Assembly (NCBI RefSeq): GCF_022201045.2
Contig: NC_068557.1
Location: forward strand, 28,745,501-28,809,500
Origin: Citrus sinensis
Taxonomy: Eukaryota; Streptophyta; Magnoliopsida; Sapindales; Rutaceae
DNA length: 64,000 nucleotides
Direction: 5' to 3'
In this document: in pieces, positions 42,447-53,880 of the stretch
Layout of the letters: each line of letters starts with the position of its first letter
Position numbering within the stretch: position 1 is the first letter of the stretch
Position numbers and translations under genes: made by a program
The notes under the pieces: generated by a model
What the model was told of the DNA's origin: nothing
Database searches by the model: none
The model's input: only the letters and a program-made list of their open reading frames with translations

Positions 42447-42632
42447 AAGAAGCAGTTGGCTGTTGTTGCTGCAACGGAAAGCAGTCGATTCAACAATGAG
42501 AATGGAGAGGATGATGCAGGGTTTGAAGAGATAGTTGAGGCAATCAGAGAAGCAGCAGATAATACTGCTACAGAATTTAGGGAGTCAACTAATCGCACGG
42601 TTGAAGCTATCGGCCAAAAGATAATTAAATAA
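42447..42632 (+). pseudogene. Small gene remnant of unknown family
   Basis: A clean 61-codon frame after a possible acceptor (TTTTAAAG), with acidic, helix-prone content (EEIVEAIREAADNTATEFRE, STNRTVEAIGQKIIK) and then TAA. The same frame continues after the stop with plausible residues (WMKPNEEFFEMTTLAMKEKH) up to the MITE at 42744. This looks like the last part of a protein, perhaps of the Myb/SANT-like group linked to transposons, but I do not recognise it firmly. No start is seen. Confidence 0.35.
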
Positions 42633-42743
42633 TGGATGAAACCTAATGAAGAGTTTTTCGAGATGACTACTCTTGCCATGAAAGAGAAGCATAAATCCTC
42701 TCGGTGCAAAATTATATGGTGGATTTCGCTAAGTTCGATTATG

Positions 42744-43462
42744 GGGTAAAAACTTATTTAGTCCCTATATTTTAATATTAGTATCCATTTAGTCCCTATA
42801 TTTTTAAAAATACCTTGAAACATCTCTGCCGTTAAAGTATTGATACCCCTACCATTACTTTTTATTTCTTTTGGCTTACTTTTACAATATTACCCTTTTA
42901 TAATAATTTTTTTGTTTGGACATTAATAAAAAGAAAATAATTAAATTACCAAGTTAACCCTAAAAATAAAAAAAAAATATGTTAATTTTTTATTGTCAAA
43001 AATTAAATTGTTACTTTTTATTTCTTTTAGCTTACTTTTACAATATTACCCTTTTATAATAAGTTTTTTGTTTGGACATTAATAAAAAGAAAATAATTAA
43101 ATTACCAATTTAACCCTAAAAAATAAAATAAAAAATTATATTAATTTTTAATTGTCAAAAATTAAATTGTCAAAAATTGCATGCAAACTACCAAGTGTGC
43201 AAATGGTGCTTGCAAAAAAATTAATATAATTTTTTTTATTTTCTAGGGTGAAATTGGTAATTTAATTATTTTCTTTTTATTAATGTCCAAACAAAAAAAT
43301 TATTATCAAAGGGTAATATTGTAAAAGTAAGCCAAAAGAAATAAAAAGTAACGGTAGGGGTATCAATACTTTAACGGCAGGGATGTTTTGAGGCATTTTT
43401 AAAAATACAGGGACTAAACGGACACTAATTTTAAAATATAGGGACTAAATGAGATTTTTCCC
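42744..43462. mobile_element. Mutator-like MITE with long inverted repeats
   Basis: Inverted repeats of about 230 bp (GGGTAAAAACTTATTTAGTCC... versus, reversed, GGGAAAAATCTCATTTAGTCC...) flank a short centre. The 10-bp target duplication TTCGATTATG lies on both sides (42734-42743, 43463-43472), which with long TIRs fits the MULE superfamily (9-11 bp duplications). The left arm contains an internal direct duplication of about 140 bp (42870-42990 and 43015-43150). No coding capacity. Confidence 0.88.
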
Positions 43463-43518
43463 TTCGATTATGTGTAGTTGATGAAATAGATTTTGTTATT
43501 TGTAGTACATAACCCTTC

Positions 43519-44741
43519 TGAAATACTAACTAGGCAACCCAAGAGGGGGGTGAATTGGGATTTTAAAAATTATCCTAGGCAAACCACACAACAATTTAAT
43601 CTAATGCCTTAATAAATTCGAAAACAATAAATTCAATAAAAGCACAATAATAAATGAGTAAGGGAAGAGAAAGCAAACTCAAGGATTTTTACGTGGTTCG
43701 GCAATCCCCGCCTACGTCCACGCCTCCAAGCACACCGGGCTTGAGGATTTCACTATCCAAGCCTTTTCAAGACTTCAAATGTTTACAATTGACTTCAAGG
43801 TGTCAATGAACCTTTACAACAAGAGATTATATCTCCAATCTCTTCACCCCAAGTGTTTCTCACACTTGTACTCTCACAATTTGATGAGAAATAAAAAATA
43901 CAACAATGAATCTCTCTTTAAGAGTGGATATACAAATTGAAGAACAAAGATGATTTAATGAATGATGATTCACGAAGTTGAAGGTCAATATATGTTGTGT
44001 GCACTTGTTCTTGCTTGCTTGAGTTGCCAAAAATGAATTGGTTTTGAGTTTATATAGTTTGAACACAAAAACTAGCCGTTACTAGCCGTTATGCACATTT
44101 TTGGTCGTAACCGGCTTGCCGTTTATGGACATCCGGTTAGCCGTTTGCGTTTCGGATGCTTACTGCCCCGAATCCGGATTTTCGGTTTTTAGAATCCGGT
44201 AAGCCGCTTGCTACAGTAACCTGCACATTGCACTATTTTCTAAAATTACAGTTTGACCCTAAAACTTTATAAAACTGTACTAAGGCCCAAAACGTTATGA
44301 AACGTTTCAAATAGGTCCAATTTCAGAATTTCTAAATAATACTTTGTTAATCCCAAAACTTTCTGAAATTATGATATTGCCAAAGATGCTATGACACTTT
44401 TCAAATAAGTCCTTTACTAAAATTTCAAGCAATACTTGTTTATATCAAAGTTTTCAAAATTCTTTCAATTAAACCATAAACTTTGAAAAACAACCAATTT
44501 CATAAAATCATTTTTCCATTAAATATGAAACATTTATAATGTGAAAATAATGATTTATTTAAAAAGAATAAAAACAATCAATTTCATAAAATCATTTTTT
44601 CATTAAATATAAAACATTTATAATGTGAAAATAATGATTTATTTAAAAAGAATATTAAATAATTTGAGCTTAAAAGATTAATCATTCTTAATCTTATTTG
44701 TTATCATCAAAATCAATATTATGGAAACATATATGTTAACA
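43519..44741 (-). repeat. 3' LTR of the gag-only element
   Basis: 1223 bp; TG...CA ends in element orientation (TGTTAAC to TATTTCA). Contains a cluster of CCGGTT/GCCGTT motifs at about 44070-44215. Confidence 0.93.
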
Positions 44742-46429
44742 ATCTCCCCCTTTTTGATGATGACAAATATTTCATGTATTTAAAGAATGATTCCACAAAT
44801 TGCTCCTAAATATACTCTTCTTTTACAATTTGCCAATTAGCTAAATTAACATATTTAAATACATGGATTTTCTCCCCCTCATCATCAAAAAGAAAAACTT
44901 AATTGGCAAAGAAAAAAGATAGCAAATATATATATATATATATTTTTTTTTATAAATTCGAAAACATGTATTCTTCTCCCCCTTCATCATAAAAAAGAAA
45001 ACATAAAGGAAAAGAATAAGAGTAGGAAATTTGTTACCCATGTTGTCCGAATAGAAATTTCGACAAAATCTCCCCCTAACAACAAGCATCACCTCAAATA
45101 CAAATTTAGTAATATTACTCATAAATTATCATCATATCTCAAAATCATCAAGTACTCACCATAATCACATATCATCAAAATCATCAAAAGAATATTCAAA
45201 GTGCATATTATTCTCCTTCTTTTAACAATATTGAAATGATAGATTACTTTGTCTCCCCCTTTAGACAATAAAAAAGTTCAAAATGCATATTATCCAAAAT
45301 CATATTATATGCTCCCCTAAATATATGGCCAATTAAAATTTTAACCAAACTGATTTTATCTAAAAATATATCACTTTTATCTCCCCCTTTATCATAAAAA
45401 AATAGATAGATGCAATTGAAACAAAAGCATCAAAAATAATTCGATAAAGATATTACCAATTTTGTGCTAGGAAAAATTTCGCAGAGTCTCCCCTTAAAAT
45501 GCACAAATCCTCAAATACACAACATGGTTAAAAACGCTTCCATATAAGCTTAAACAATTATACCAAACCAACAACTCCGTCAATTCATCAAGCAACACAC
45601 ATATAATCACTATAAATCCATGCTTATACCAAAAAGAATATCTCAATGATTAATAAAAAAAATTGAGCGTGCAATTAACTAAAGAGTCATATTCATTCTA
45701 AGAATTCAAAAAATATAATCCAAATATAAATTATCCAAATTTTAAACAACCATCATCCGTAATCCATAATTAAAATAATTATGCATATGAAAATATAGGT
45801 GCATAATATAATAAGGAACCATGGTAATTTAAAATACCCAAAATGCACAAATTCGGTTTTGTAAAATAATGAGTGAAATGGATTATTTGAGCCAAGAAAA
45901 TCGATCCTAGAGATGAATGAAGCTAATATATGATGTAGATTGGATCAAAAATGGGCTAAAGGAAGCTTGAAAATATAGAGAGAGAAACGGGTAGTTAGGT
46001 TTTTGATTTTAGAAACGGGTAGTTAGGTTTTTGATTTTGGGTTTTATGTGGAGAGTTGATGAAATGAAGTTTTGAGAACGAAAATTGAAGGAGTAATGGA
46101 TGAATAATGATTTGGATGATTGATTTTAACAAGAAAATGAGTGAAAGATGAAGAATTTTGAGAGAGAAATGGAGAGTTACTGTTCACGCGTGAGAGATGA
46201 TGATGAAATGATGAAAAACAAATGAAGAAATCATGATGGAGAAGTGTTTAATGAAGATGAAATGCATGGGTAATGGTTTAAGAGATTGATCTTGGCATAA
46301 AAATGGTTGAGAAATGAAGAGGAATTGATTGGAAATGGAAGAGGGTGGCTCACGGTTTTGAGAGAGAGGAAGAACAAGTGCAGAAAAATAACGAAGGAAG
46401 AAGAAGCAAAACAAAATCAGCCAAACCCG

Positions 46430-46860
46430 TAAACAGCTTGCCGGTTAGGCTTGAACCGGAAATCCGATTGTGACCAGCAAGTCCTTCACTCGAATCCGAT
46501 TTTCTGGATATCACAATCCGGCTTGCCGGTTGGATCCAGAGGATAGCACGTTAAAACTAGCTTACCGGTTTCCTTAACCGGTTGGCCGAATGAATCCAGA
46601 ATGCTGCCAAAGTGCAGCTCGAATCCGGATTTCTGGATTTACATAACCGGCTATCTGGTTCAATCCAGTGAATGCCATATGCGAATCCAGTTTTCCAGAT
46701 TGATAATCCGGTTATCCGAATATTGATCCGAGAGCAACCAAAGATAATGCGGCTCACCGATTTGGACAATCCGATTATCCGGAATTTGTCCCAAGAGAAA
46801 TCAATAAGAAAAATGATTTTCCGGATTAGAGAAAGTGATAAACCGGTTTAGACTTGGAAA
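46430..46860. repeat. Degenerate CCGGTT/AATCC motif array inside the element
   Basis: About ten irregular copies of motifs such as CTTGCCGGTT, AACCGGTTGGCCG and AATCCGGATTTCTGG. The same motif type appears in each LTR, so it looks family-specific. Confidence 0.55.
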
Positions 46861-47535
46861 ACCTTTTGTCTCTAATTGAATATTGGCTAGCTCCTATACT
46901 TGTATTACACTCACCATTTTATTTTTGGCTTTTAAAATTGATTAATTTTAAATCATTTTGAGATTTAAAACTTTTCAATAAGCCATTTAATACATGAGAC
47001 ATAAATGCATACAAGATCAAACATATGAAATCGTATCAAACGATGATGTCAATTTTATAAGTGAATGATGATATAACACAATTAACGATACAAGAATTCA
47101 CACATATAATTCATTCATCATGTATATATTTTACACAATCATGAAACATATAAGCATTCAAAGATTAATAATTCAAGCATATCATTTATTTATCAAGCTT
47201 AGCCATTACATAATCATCAAAATCAAACAAAGCTATCATGATGAGTTGACAAGCTATCATCTTATATATATAACCATGCATTATGATGAAGCATTCAATG
47301 TTAAACACAATGATAATTCAATCATGTAAACATACAAGTATATTATCACAAATTCAAGCTACTATTCATTTATCATGATCCATTCAACAAAATTAATATG
47401 GCAAGAATTATTACCAAAACAATTAAATCATCTTGCCTCATCTTTTTCTTCTAGATCATACTCGAGTGATTATCCTCACAAGCTTCATCAAGGAACTCTC
47501 CACCATTCCTTGTTTGTGGTACCTACAAAACAAAT

Positions 47536-48696
47536 TCAAGTTGTACCATTTGGTACCCAAATACTCTTGGGTCCTTGAATGTTAGATTTAGTTCTTTTTG
47601 GAACCCAAATACATTTGACTCCATAATATACATTTCTCTTAATTGGACATCTAAAACTCATATGACTATTTCCATTACAATAATGACAAACAATTTTATG
47701 ATCACTTGTGGAGGTAGCCTTAACAAAATAATTCTTATAATATTTTTGTTTCAAGTAAGGCTTATACCCAAGTCCTCCTTTATCAAACACACATTTTTGT
47801 GAATTAAGCATGTTATCCAACATCTTTTGCCCATTTGTGAATTTCAAAACAATCTCATTCAACTCATTGCTCCTTTTCTTAAGCGTTTCATTTTCATTTA
47901 TTAATTTATCCACATGTGATTTCTCATGCTCATATGAAATACTTTGTTTACCTTTAAATGATGCAATTCTATCATGCAACATTTTATTATCTAACTCTAG
48001 TCCTTTAATCTTTTCATTTAATGAATCATTGCATTTTTGTAAAGCATCCTTTTCATTTTTCAAGTCATCTACATATGATTCTAGATGCTCATGTGAAGTG
48101 CTAGATTTCTCATTTGATAATGCAACTCTATCATGCAATGTTTTGTTCTCTAATTCTAGGCATGTAATCTTTGCACATAGAGATTCATTTTCATTTTTGA
48201 GCTCTACCATTTTCTTTTTAAGACATGCATTCTTTTTACCAATTTTTATCCAATTATCATGCAATTCTTTAAAAGCATCATATAATTCATCATAAGTAAA
48301 AAGATCATTTACCTCATCAAGATCATCATCCGATTCATCTCCAATTGTCATAAGTGCCAAATTCGACACTTCATGAAATTCCTCCTCCTTTGTAGTCTCC
48401 TCATACACAATTTCAAGTTTTCTCCAAATTTCATAAGCATTAGAACAATTTGAAACTCTATGAAATTCCTTTTTATCTAAGGCACAAAATAAAGCATTCA
48501 TAGCTTTGGAATTTAAAGACATCTTTTTCTTATCTAACTCACTTAAAGCATTCTTTCTAGGAATGAGTAAATCATCACAAACAACTTCCCAAATTTCATA
48601 ATCTAAAGCTTGTAAATAAATTCTCATCCTATTTTTCCAATAAGGATAATCATTTCCATCGAAAAATGGAGGTCTTGTGATAGATTGTCCTTCCAT
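47536..48696 (-). CDS. Gag protein of the LTR element
   Basis: Copia-type Gag, which forms the particle around the element RNA. The frame is open over 386 codons from the ATG at 48696, 85 bp after the 5' LTR. Seen: N-terminal PPFFDGNDYPYWKNRMRIYL (the UBN2/DUF4219 start), AYEIWRKLEIVYEET, a long acidic/coiled-coil middle with repeated units (SYVDDLKNEKDALQK, SHVDKLINENETLKK; LELENKTLHDRVA, LELDNKMLHDRIA), and a CCHC zinc knuckle CHYCNGNSHMSFRC. The coiled-coil part is unusually long for Copia Gag. No polymerase follows. Confidence 0.88.
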   Translation of the reverse strand: MEGQSITRPPFFDGNDYPYWKNRMRIYLQALDYEIWEVVCDDLLIPRKNALSELDKKKMSLNSKAMNALFCALDKKEFHRVSNCSNAYEIWRKLEIVYEETTKEEEFHEVSNLALMTIGDESDDDLDEVNDLFTYDELYDAFKELHDNWIKIGKKNACLKKKMVELKNENESLCAKITCLELENKTLHDRVALSNEKSSTSHEHLESYVDDLKNEKDALQKCNDSLNEKIKGLELDNKMLHDRIASFKGKQSISYEHEKSHVDKLINENETLKKRSNELNEIVLKFTNGQKMLDNMLNSQKCVFDKGGLGYKPYLKQKYYKNYFVKATSTSDHKIVCHYCNGNSHMSFRCPIKRNVYYGVKCIWVPKRTKSNIQGPKSIWVPNGTT

Positions 48697-48780
48697 GATA
48701 GTTGAGCTAATTTGGGTTGCTATGGATCTTTAACTCTAGACGATTAAATCTACACAAGAGCACCTCGCTCTGATACCAAA

Positions 48781-50002
48781 TGAAATACTAACTAGGCAAC
48801 CCAAGAGGGGGGTGAATTGGGATTTTAAAAATTATCCTAGGCAAACCACACAACAATTTAATCTAATGCCTTAATAAATTCGAAAACAATAAATTCAATA
48901 AAAGCACAATAATAAATGAGTAAGGGAAGAGAAAGCAAACTCAAGGATTTTTACGTGGTTCGGCAATCCCCGCCTACGTCCACACCTCCAAGCACACCGG
49001 GCTTGAGGATTTCACTATCCAAGCCTTTTCAAGGCTTTAAATGTTTACAATTGACTTCAAGGTGTCAATGAACCTTTACAACAAGAGATTATATCTCCAA
49101 TCTCTTCACCCCAAGTGTTTCTCACACTTGTACTCTCACAATTTGATGAGAAATAAAAAATACAACAATGAATCTCTCTTTAAGAGTGGATATACAAATT
49201 GAAGAACAAAGATGATTTAATGAATGATGATTCACGAAGTTGAAGCTCAATATATGTTGTGTGCACTTGTTCTTGCTTGCTTGAGTTGCCAAAAATGAAT
49301 TGGTTTTGAGTTTATATAGTTTGAACTCAAAAACTAGCCGTTACTAGCCGTTATGCACATTTTTGTCGTAACCGGCTTGCCGTTTATGGACATCCGGTTA
49401 GCCGTTTGCGTTTCGGATGCTTACTGCCCCGAATCCGGATTTTCGATTTTTAGAATCCGGTAAGCCGCTTGCTACAGTAACCTGCACAGTGCACTATTTT
49501 CTAAAATTACAGTTTGACCCTAAAACTTTATAAAACTGTACTAAGGCCCAAAACGTTATGAAACGTTTCAAATAGGTCCAATTTCAGAATTTCTAAATAA
49601 TACTTTGTTAATCCCAAAACTTTTTGAAATTATGATATTGCCAAAGATGCTATGACACTTTTCAAATAAGTCCTTTACCAAAATTTCAAGCAATACTTGT
49701 TTATATCAAAGTTTTCAAAATTCTTTCAATTAAACCATAAACTTTGAAAAACAACCAATTTCATAAAATTATTTTTCCATTAAATATGAAACATTTATAA
49801 TGTGAAAATAATGATTTATTTAAAAAGAATAAAAACAATCAATTTCATAAAATCATTTTTTCATTAAATATAAAACATTTATAATGTGAAAATAATGATT
49901 TATTTAAAAAGAATATTAAATAATTTGAGCTTAAAAGATTAATCATTCTTAATCTTATTTGTTATCATCAAAATCAATATTATGAAAACATATATGTTAA
50001 CA
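48781..50002 (-). repeat. 5' LTR of the gag-only element
   Basis: 1222 bp, about 99% identical to the LTR at 43519-44741; the element promoter is expected here. Confidence 0.93.
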
Positions 50003-50007
50003 CCTTC

Positions 50008-50796
50008 ATCTTTTAACAACACTGGACTTGCAGCTAGGCCCAACTGGGCATCTGTTTCTAGAGCTCTTTAAACAAATTAGATTTTGTCATTGAACTTCTA
50101 GTAAGTATAGAGTCGCTACGGAACTTTGAAGGCACCTTTTTAAGTTTTTATTCATGAACCTTAGTCTTATGTTTGGCTAAAAATATTTAACGTCTGGTTG
50201 TCTCATATATTGACGGGACAAGTTTGACACATTCCGCATCATCTCTTGTGAATTCAGTAGATATTTTGAGAAATTAATTATATAAAAAAATTATTACCAT
50301 TGCATTCTTTTTTTCTTTTCTTTGAGAAGAAACCATTTAACTTTAGACTAACTTCCAAATTTACCTTTGTAATTTAGCTAAAAAGGTAAATTTATTCAAA
50401 AGCTTTCCTCATCGCAAGCTTAAGGTATTTCAACTTTGCCTACTACAAGTTAAAGAGAAATTATCATGAAAACCATGCCACGGCTGTAGTATTTAAAATG
50501 TGCACAAGGAGCTTAGAGAATTGGGCTTTGTTTGATTACATGAAAGGAAATCGACAAGATTTATGTTACAAAAGAAGCTTGGAGATGATAAATGATGCGG
50601 TATGAGTGAACGTTTTGTCGCTCTTTGAGGAATTTTTCTACAAATTTTGATACAGCTATAACAGTTATAAATTTAATTATATAATATTTTCATAAATAAC
50701 AATAATATAATAATGAAAATAATGAAAATAATAATAAATAAATTATAATTATAATAATAAATAAATTATAATTATAATTATAATAATATCTTCATA

Positions 50797-50834
<38 letters not shown>

Positions 50835-50873
50835 CAATAAAATTATAATTATAATAACATTTTTACTATAAAC

Positions 50874-50915
<42 letters not shown>

Positions 50916-51371
50916 CAACAACAACTTATTATTATAATAATAATTGTTGTAAATTTTGATTACAATGATATTTTCATAAATAATAGTAATAATAATAGTA
51001 ATAATGAAATAATTTAATAATAATAATGAATTAATTCATATCAGGGTTCGAGACCTATATGCCATGCCCGACCCGACCCGAGCTGATCCTAAAACTTAAA
51101 AAAAAATGTTATATATATATATATATATATATATTAAGTTTATTATTTATGTAATAATATGGTTACGATCTTGAGTAATTTTTATTTTTATGTTACTTCA
51201 AATAATTTCTGAAGCTTTTATATTGTAATGTATATAGGGAGGCTACGTCCAATTTTTAAATTTTAAATTAACTAAAAATTAAAAAGAAAGTGTGATCAGG
51301 CCTATGCTTTCAAATAATCGGGCCTTTTTAGGCTTCAAGATTTTATTTCAGTTATAGTGTCAAGCTCGGAA
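50008..51371. repeat. AT-rich intergenic DNA with AAT and AT microsatellites
   Basis: Several (AAT)n/(TAA)n arrays between 50690 and 51040 and an (AT)n run at 51110-51134. From 51064 motifs like CCCGACCCGACCCGAGC suggest the end of another hAT-type element, but I cannot define its borders. No gene. Confidence 0.6.
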
Positions 51372-51577
51372 ATGGCTAAGCGCAGGCCCGACTGGACCCA
51401 CTACCATCCTTGACTATTGATCCATTACGAGTTCATCAATTAAATTCATAATCACTGTAAATGTGTTACTATGGCTAAGCACGGGCCCGACTCGACCCAC
51501 TGCCATCCTTGCGAATATACTATTGATACATTACGAGCTCATCAGTTAAATTCATAATCACTATAAATGTGTTATTA
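51372..51577. repeat. Two-copy ~100-bp tandem repeat
   Basis: Units start ATGGCTAAGC at 51372 and 51471 and share GGCCCGACT-GACCCACT-CCATCCTTG and the following CATTACGAG to ATGTGTTA; they differ by several substitutions and an ~8-bp insertion. Confidence 0.75.
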
Positions 51578-51729
51578 TCATTCAAATCTCATATAATCAA
51601 AAATTATAAATACACAAAAAGGTTTTCAAAGACTTCCAAAAGATTGCCAATAGTTTAACTCTCTAATTTATTTCGCATAGGATATGGTCGGGTCAACTAA
51701 GTTAAACTACTGTTGGAAAAAAAGAAGCG

Positions 51730-53880
51730 AATTAACATTGGAGTGGTCAATTAGTCCTCAGAATTGTAAGAATTACAAAACTTTGAAAAATGACATAAAA
51801 CTCATAAATTAACATTAACTGTAAATAAAACAAACAAACTGTAATCCACACATAGAATTGCTTGACAGAAAATTAAGTAAATTAATGTTAGATTTGAAAA
51901 TTGGTCTCATAATTAGAAGAAATAAAAAAACTTAAACAAAACAACATAAAGCTCGTAAAATCACAACAAGTATGAAATTAAACTAAAAAATTATAAATCA
52001 TACATACGACTAGAAGCATGACATAAAACTCGTAAATTGACAATAAGTGTTAAATAAAATAAAAAATTTGTAAACCACACATAAAACAAGTAAATTGACA
52101 ATAAGTGTTAAATAAAATAAAAAATTTGTAAACCACACATAAAACAAGTAAATTGATGGAAAAACGCATAAATTAATGTTGGAGCTGTAAATTGCAAGAA
52201 GAATTTGTGAACAAAAAAAAACTTAGAAAAATGACAGAACTTGTAAATTTACATTAAGTGTGAAATAAAACAAAAAATTTGTAAACGACACATAAAATTA
52301 GTAAATTGATGGAAAAATGGGTAAATTAATGTTGGAGTTGTAAATTGCAAGGAGAACTTGTAAACAAAACAAAAACTTAGAAAATGACATAGAACTTGTA
52401 AATTGAGATTAAGTGTGAAATGAAAAAAAAAATTTATAAACGACACATAAAATGAGTAAATTGATGGAAAAATTGGTAAATTAATGTTGGAGTTGTAAAT
52501 TGCAAGGAGAACTTGTAAACAAAAAAAAAAAAACCTTAGAAAAATGACATAGAACTTGTAAATTGACATTAAGTGTGAAATGAAACAAAAAATTTATAAA
52601 CGACACATAAAATTAGTAAATTGATGGAAAAATAGGTAAATTAATTTTGGAGTTGTAAATTGTAAGGAGAACTTGTAAACAAAACAAAAACTTAGAAAAA
52701 TGACATAGAACTTGTAAATTGACATTAAGTGTGAAATAAAATAAAAAATTTGTAAACGACACATAAAATTAGTAAATTGATGGGAAAATAGTAAATTAAT
52801 GTTGGAGTTGTAAATTACAAGGAGAACTTGTAAACAAAACAAAAACTTAGAAAAATGACTTAGAACTTGTAAATTGACATTAAGTGTGAAATGAAACAAA
52901 AAATTTGTAAACGACACATAAAATTAGTAAATTGATGAAAAAATGGGTAAATTAATTTTGAAGTTGTAAATTGTAAGGAGAACTTGTAAACAAAACAAAA
53001 ACTTAGAAAAATGACATAGAACTTGTAAATTGACATTAAGTGTGAAATAAAATAAAAAATTTGTAAACGACACATAAAATTAGTAAATTGATGGGAAAAT
53101 AGTAAATTAATGTTGGAGTTGTAAATTACAAGAATAACTTGTAAACAAAACAAAAACTTAAAAAAATGACATAGAACTTGTAAATTGACATTGAGTGTGA
53201 AATAAAACAAAAAAATTGTAAACCATACGTAAAACTAGTAAATTGATGGGAAAATTGGTAAATTAATATTGGAGTTGTAAATTGTAAGAATAACTTGTAA
53301 ACAAAACAAAAACTTAGAAAAATGACATAGAACTTGTAAATTGACATTGAGTGTGAAATGAAACAAAAAACTTGTAAACCACACATAAAACTAGTAAATT
53401 GATGGAAAAATGGGTAAATTAATGTTGGAGTTGCAAATTTCAAGAAAACTTGTAAACAAAACAAAAACTGAGAAAAATGACGTGGAACTTGTAAATTGAC
53501 ATTAAATGTGAAATGAAACAAAAATTTTGTAAACCACACATAAAATTAGTAAATTGATGAAAAAAATAATAAATTAATGTTGGAGTTGTAAATTGCAAGA
53601 AAAACTTGTAAACAGAACAAAAACTTAGAAAAATAACATAAAACTTGTAAATTGACATTAAATGTGAAATGAAACAAAAAAATATATAAATCACACATAA
53701 AACTAGTAAATTGATGGAAAAATGGATAAATTAATGATGAAGTTGTAAATTACATGAAAAACTTATAAACTAAACAAAAACTTGTAAATGTTGTATAAAA
53801 CTTGTAAATCAACATTAACTTGTAAACGTTGAATAAAACTTGTAAATCACACATATTAGTAAATGTAATTTAAAACTTAG
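51730..53880. repeat. ~155-bp satellite/minisatellite array
   Basis: The anchor GTTGGAGTTGTAAATT recurs at about 52331, 52486, 52646, 52801, 52956, 53112, 53267, 53423, 53578 and 53735, a period of 155-160 bp. Units before 52300 are more diverged. About 13 copies in all. Each unit is built from shorter AACTTGTAAATT-like words. Long minus-strand frames through it, full of Phe/Tyr, are by-products of the repeat. Confidence 0.9.

Larger units (their letters stand above)
43519..50002 (-). mobile_element. Gag-only Copia-like LTR retrotransposon (TR-GAG type)
   Basis: LTRs at 48781-50002 (5' in element orientation) and 43519-44741 (3'), each about 1.22 kb, starting TG and ending CA. The 5-bp target duplication CCTTC flanks the insertion (43514-43518, 50003-50007). 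Next to the 5' LTR is a primer-binding site for initiator tRNA-Met (TGGTATCAGAGC, about 48780-48769); beside the 3' LTR is a purine tract AAAAAGGGGGAGAT. The 5.0-kb interior holds a gag gene near the 5' end and otherwise AT-rich non-coding DNA; no protease, integrase or reverse transcriptase is seen. The element looks whole for a non-autonomous family that borrows enzymes from a Copia relative. LTRs differ at roughly a dozen positions (about 1%), so insertion is recent, of the order of a few hundred thousand years at common plant rates. Confidence 0.93.

Noticed and set aside
52249-53694. Long Phe/Tyr-rich reading frames on the minus strand
   Set aside because: They follow the 155-bp satellite period and shift frame whenever a unit deviates from 156 bp; no homology and no start context.
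51730-53880. Regular repeats as a CRISPR-like array
   Set aside because: Units are contiguous without unique spacers, 155 bp long, and the genome is eukaryotic.
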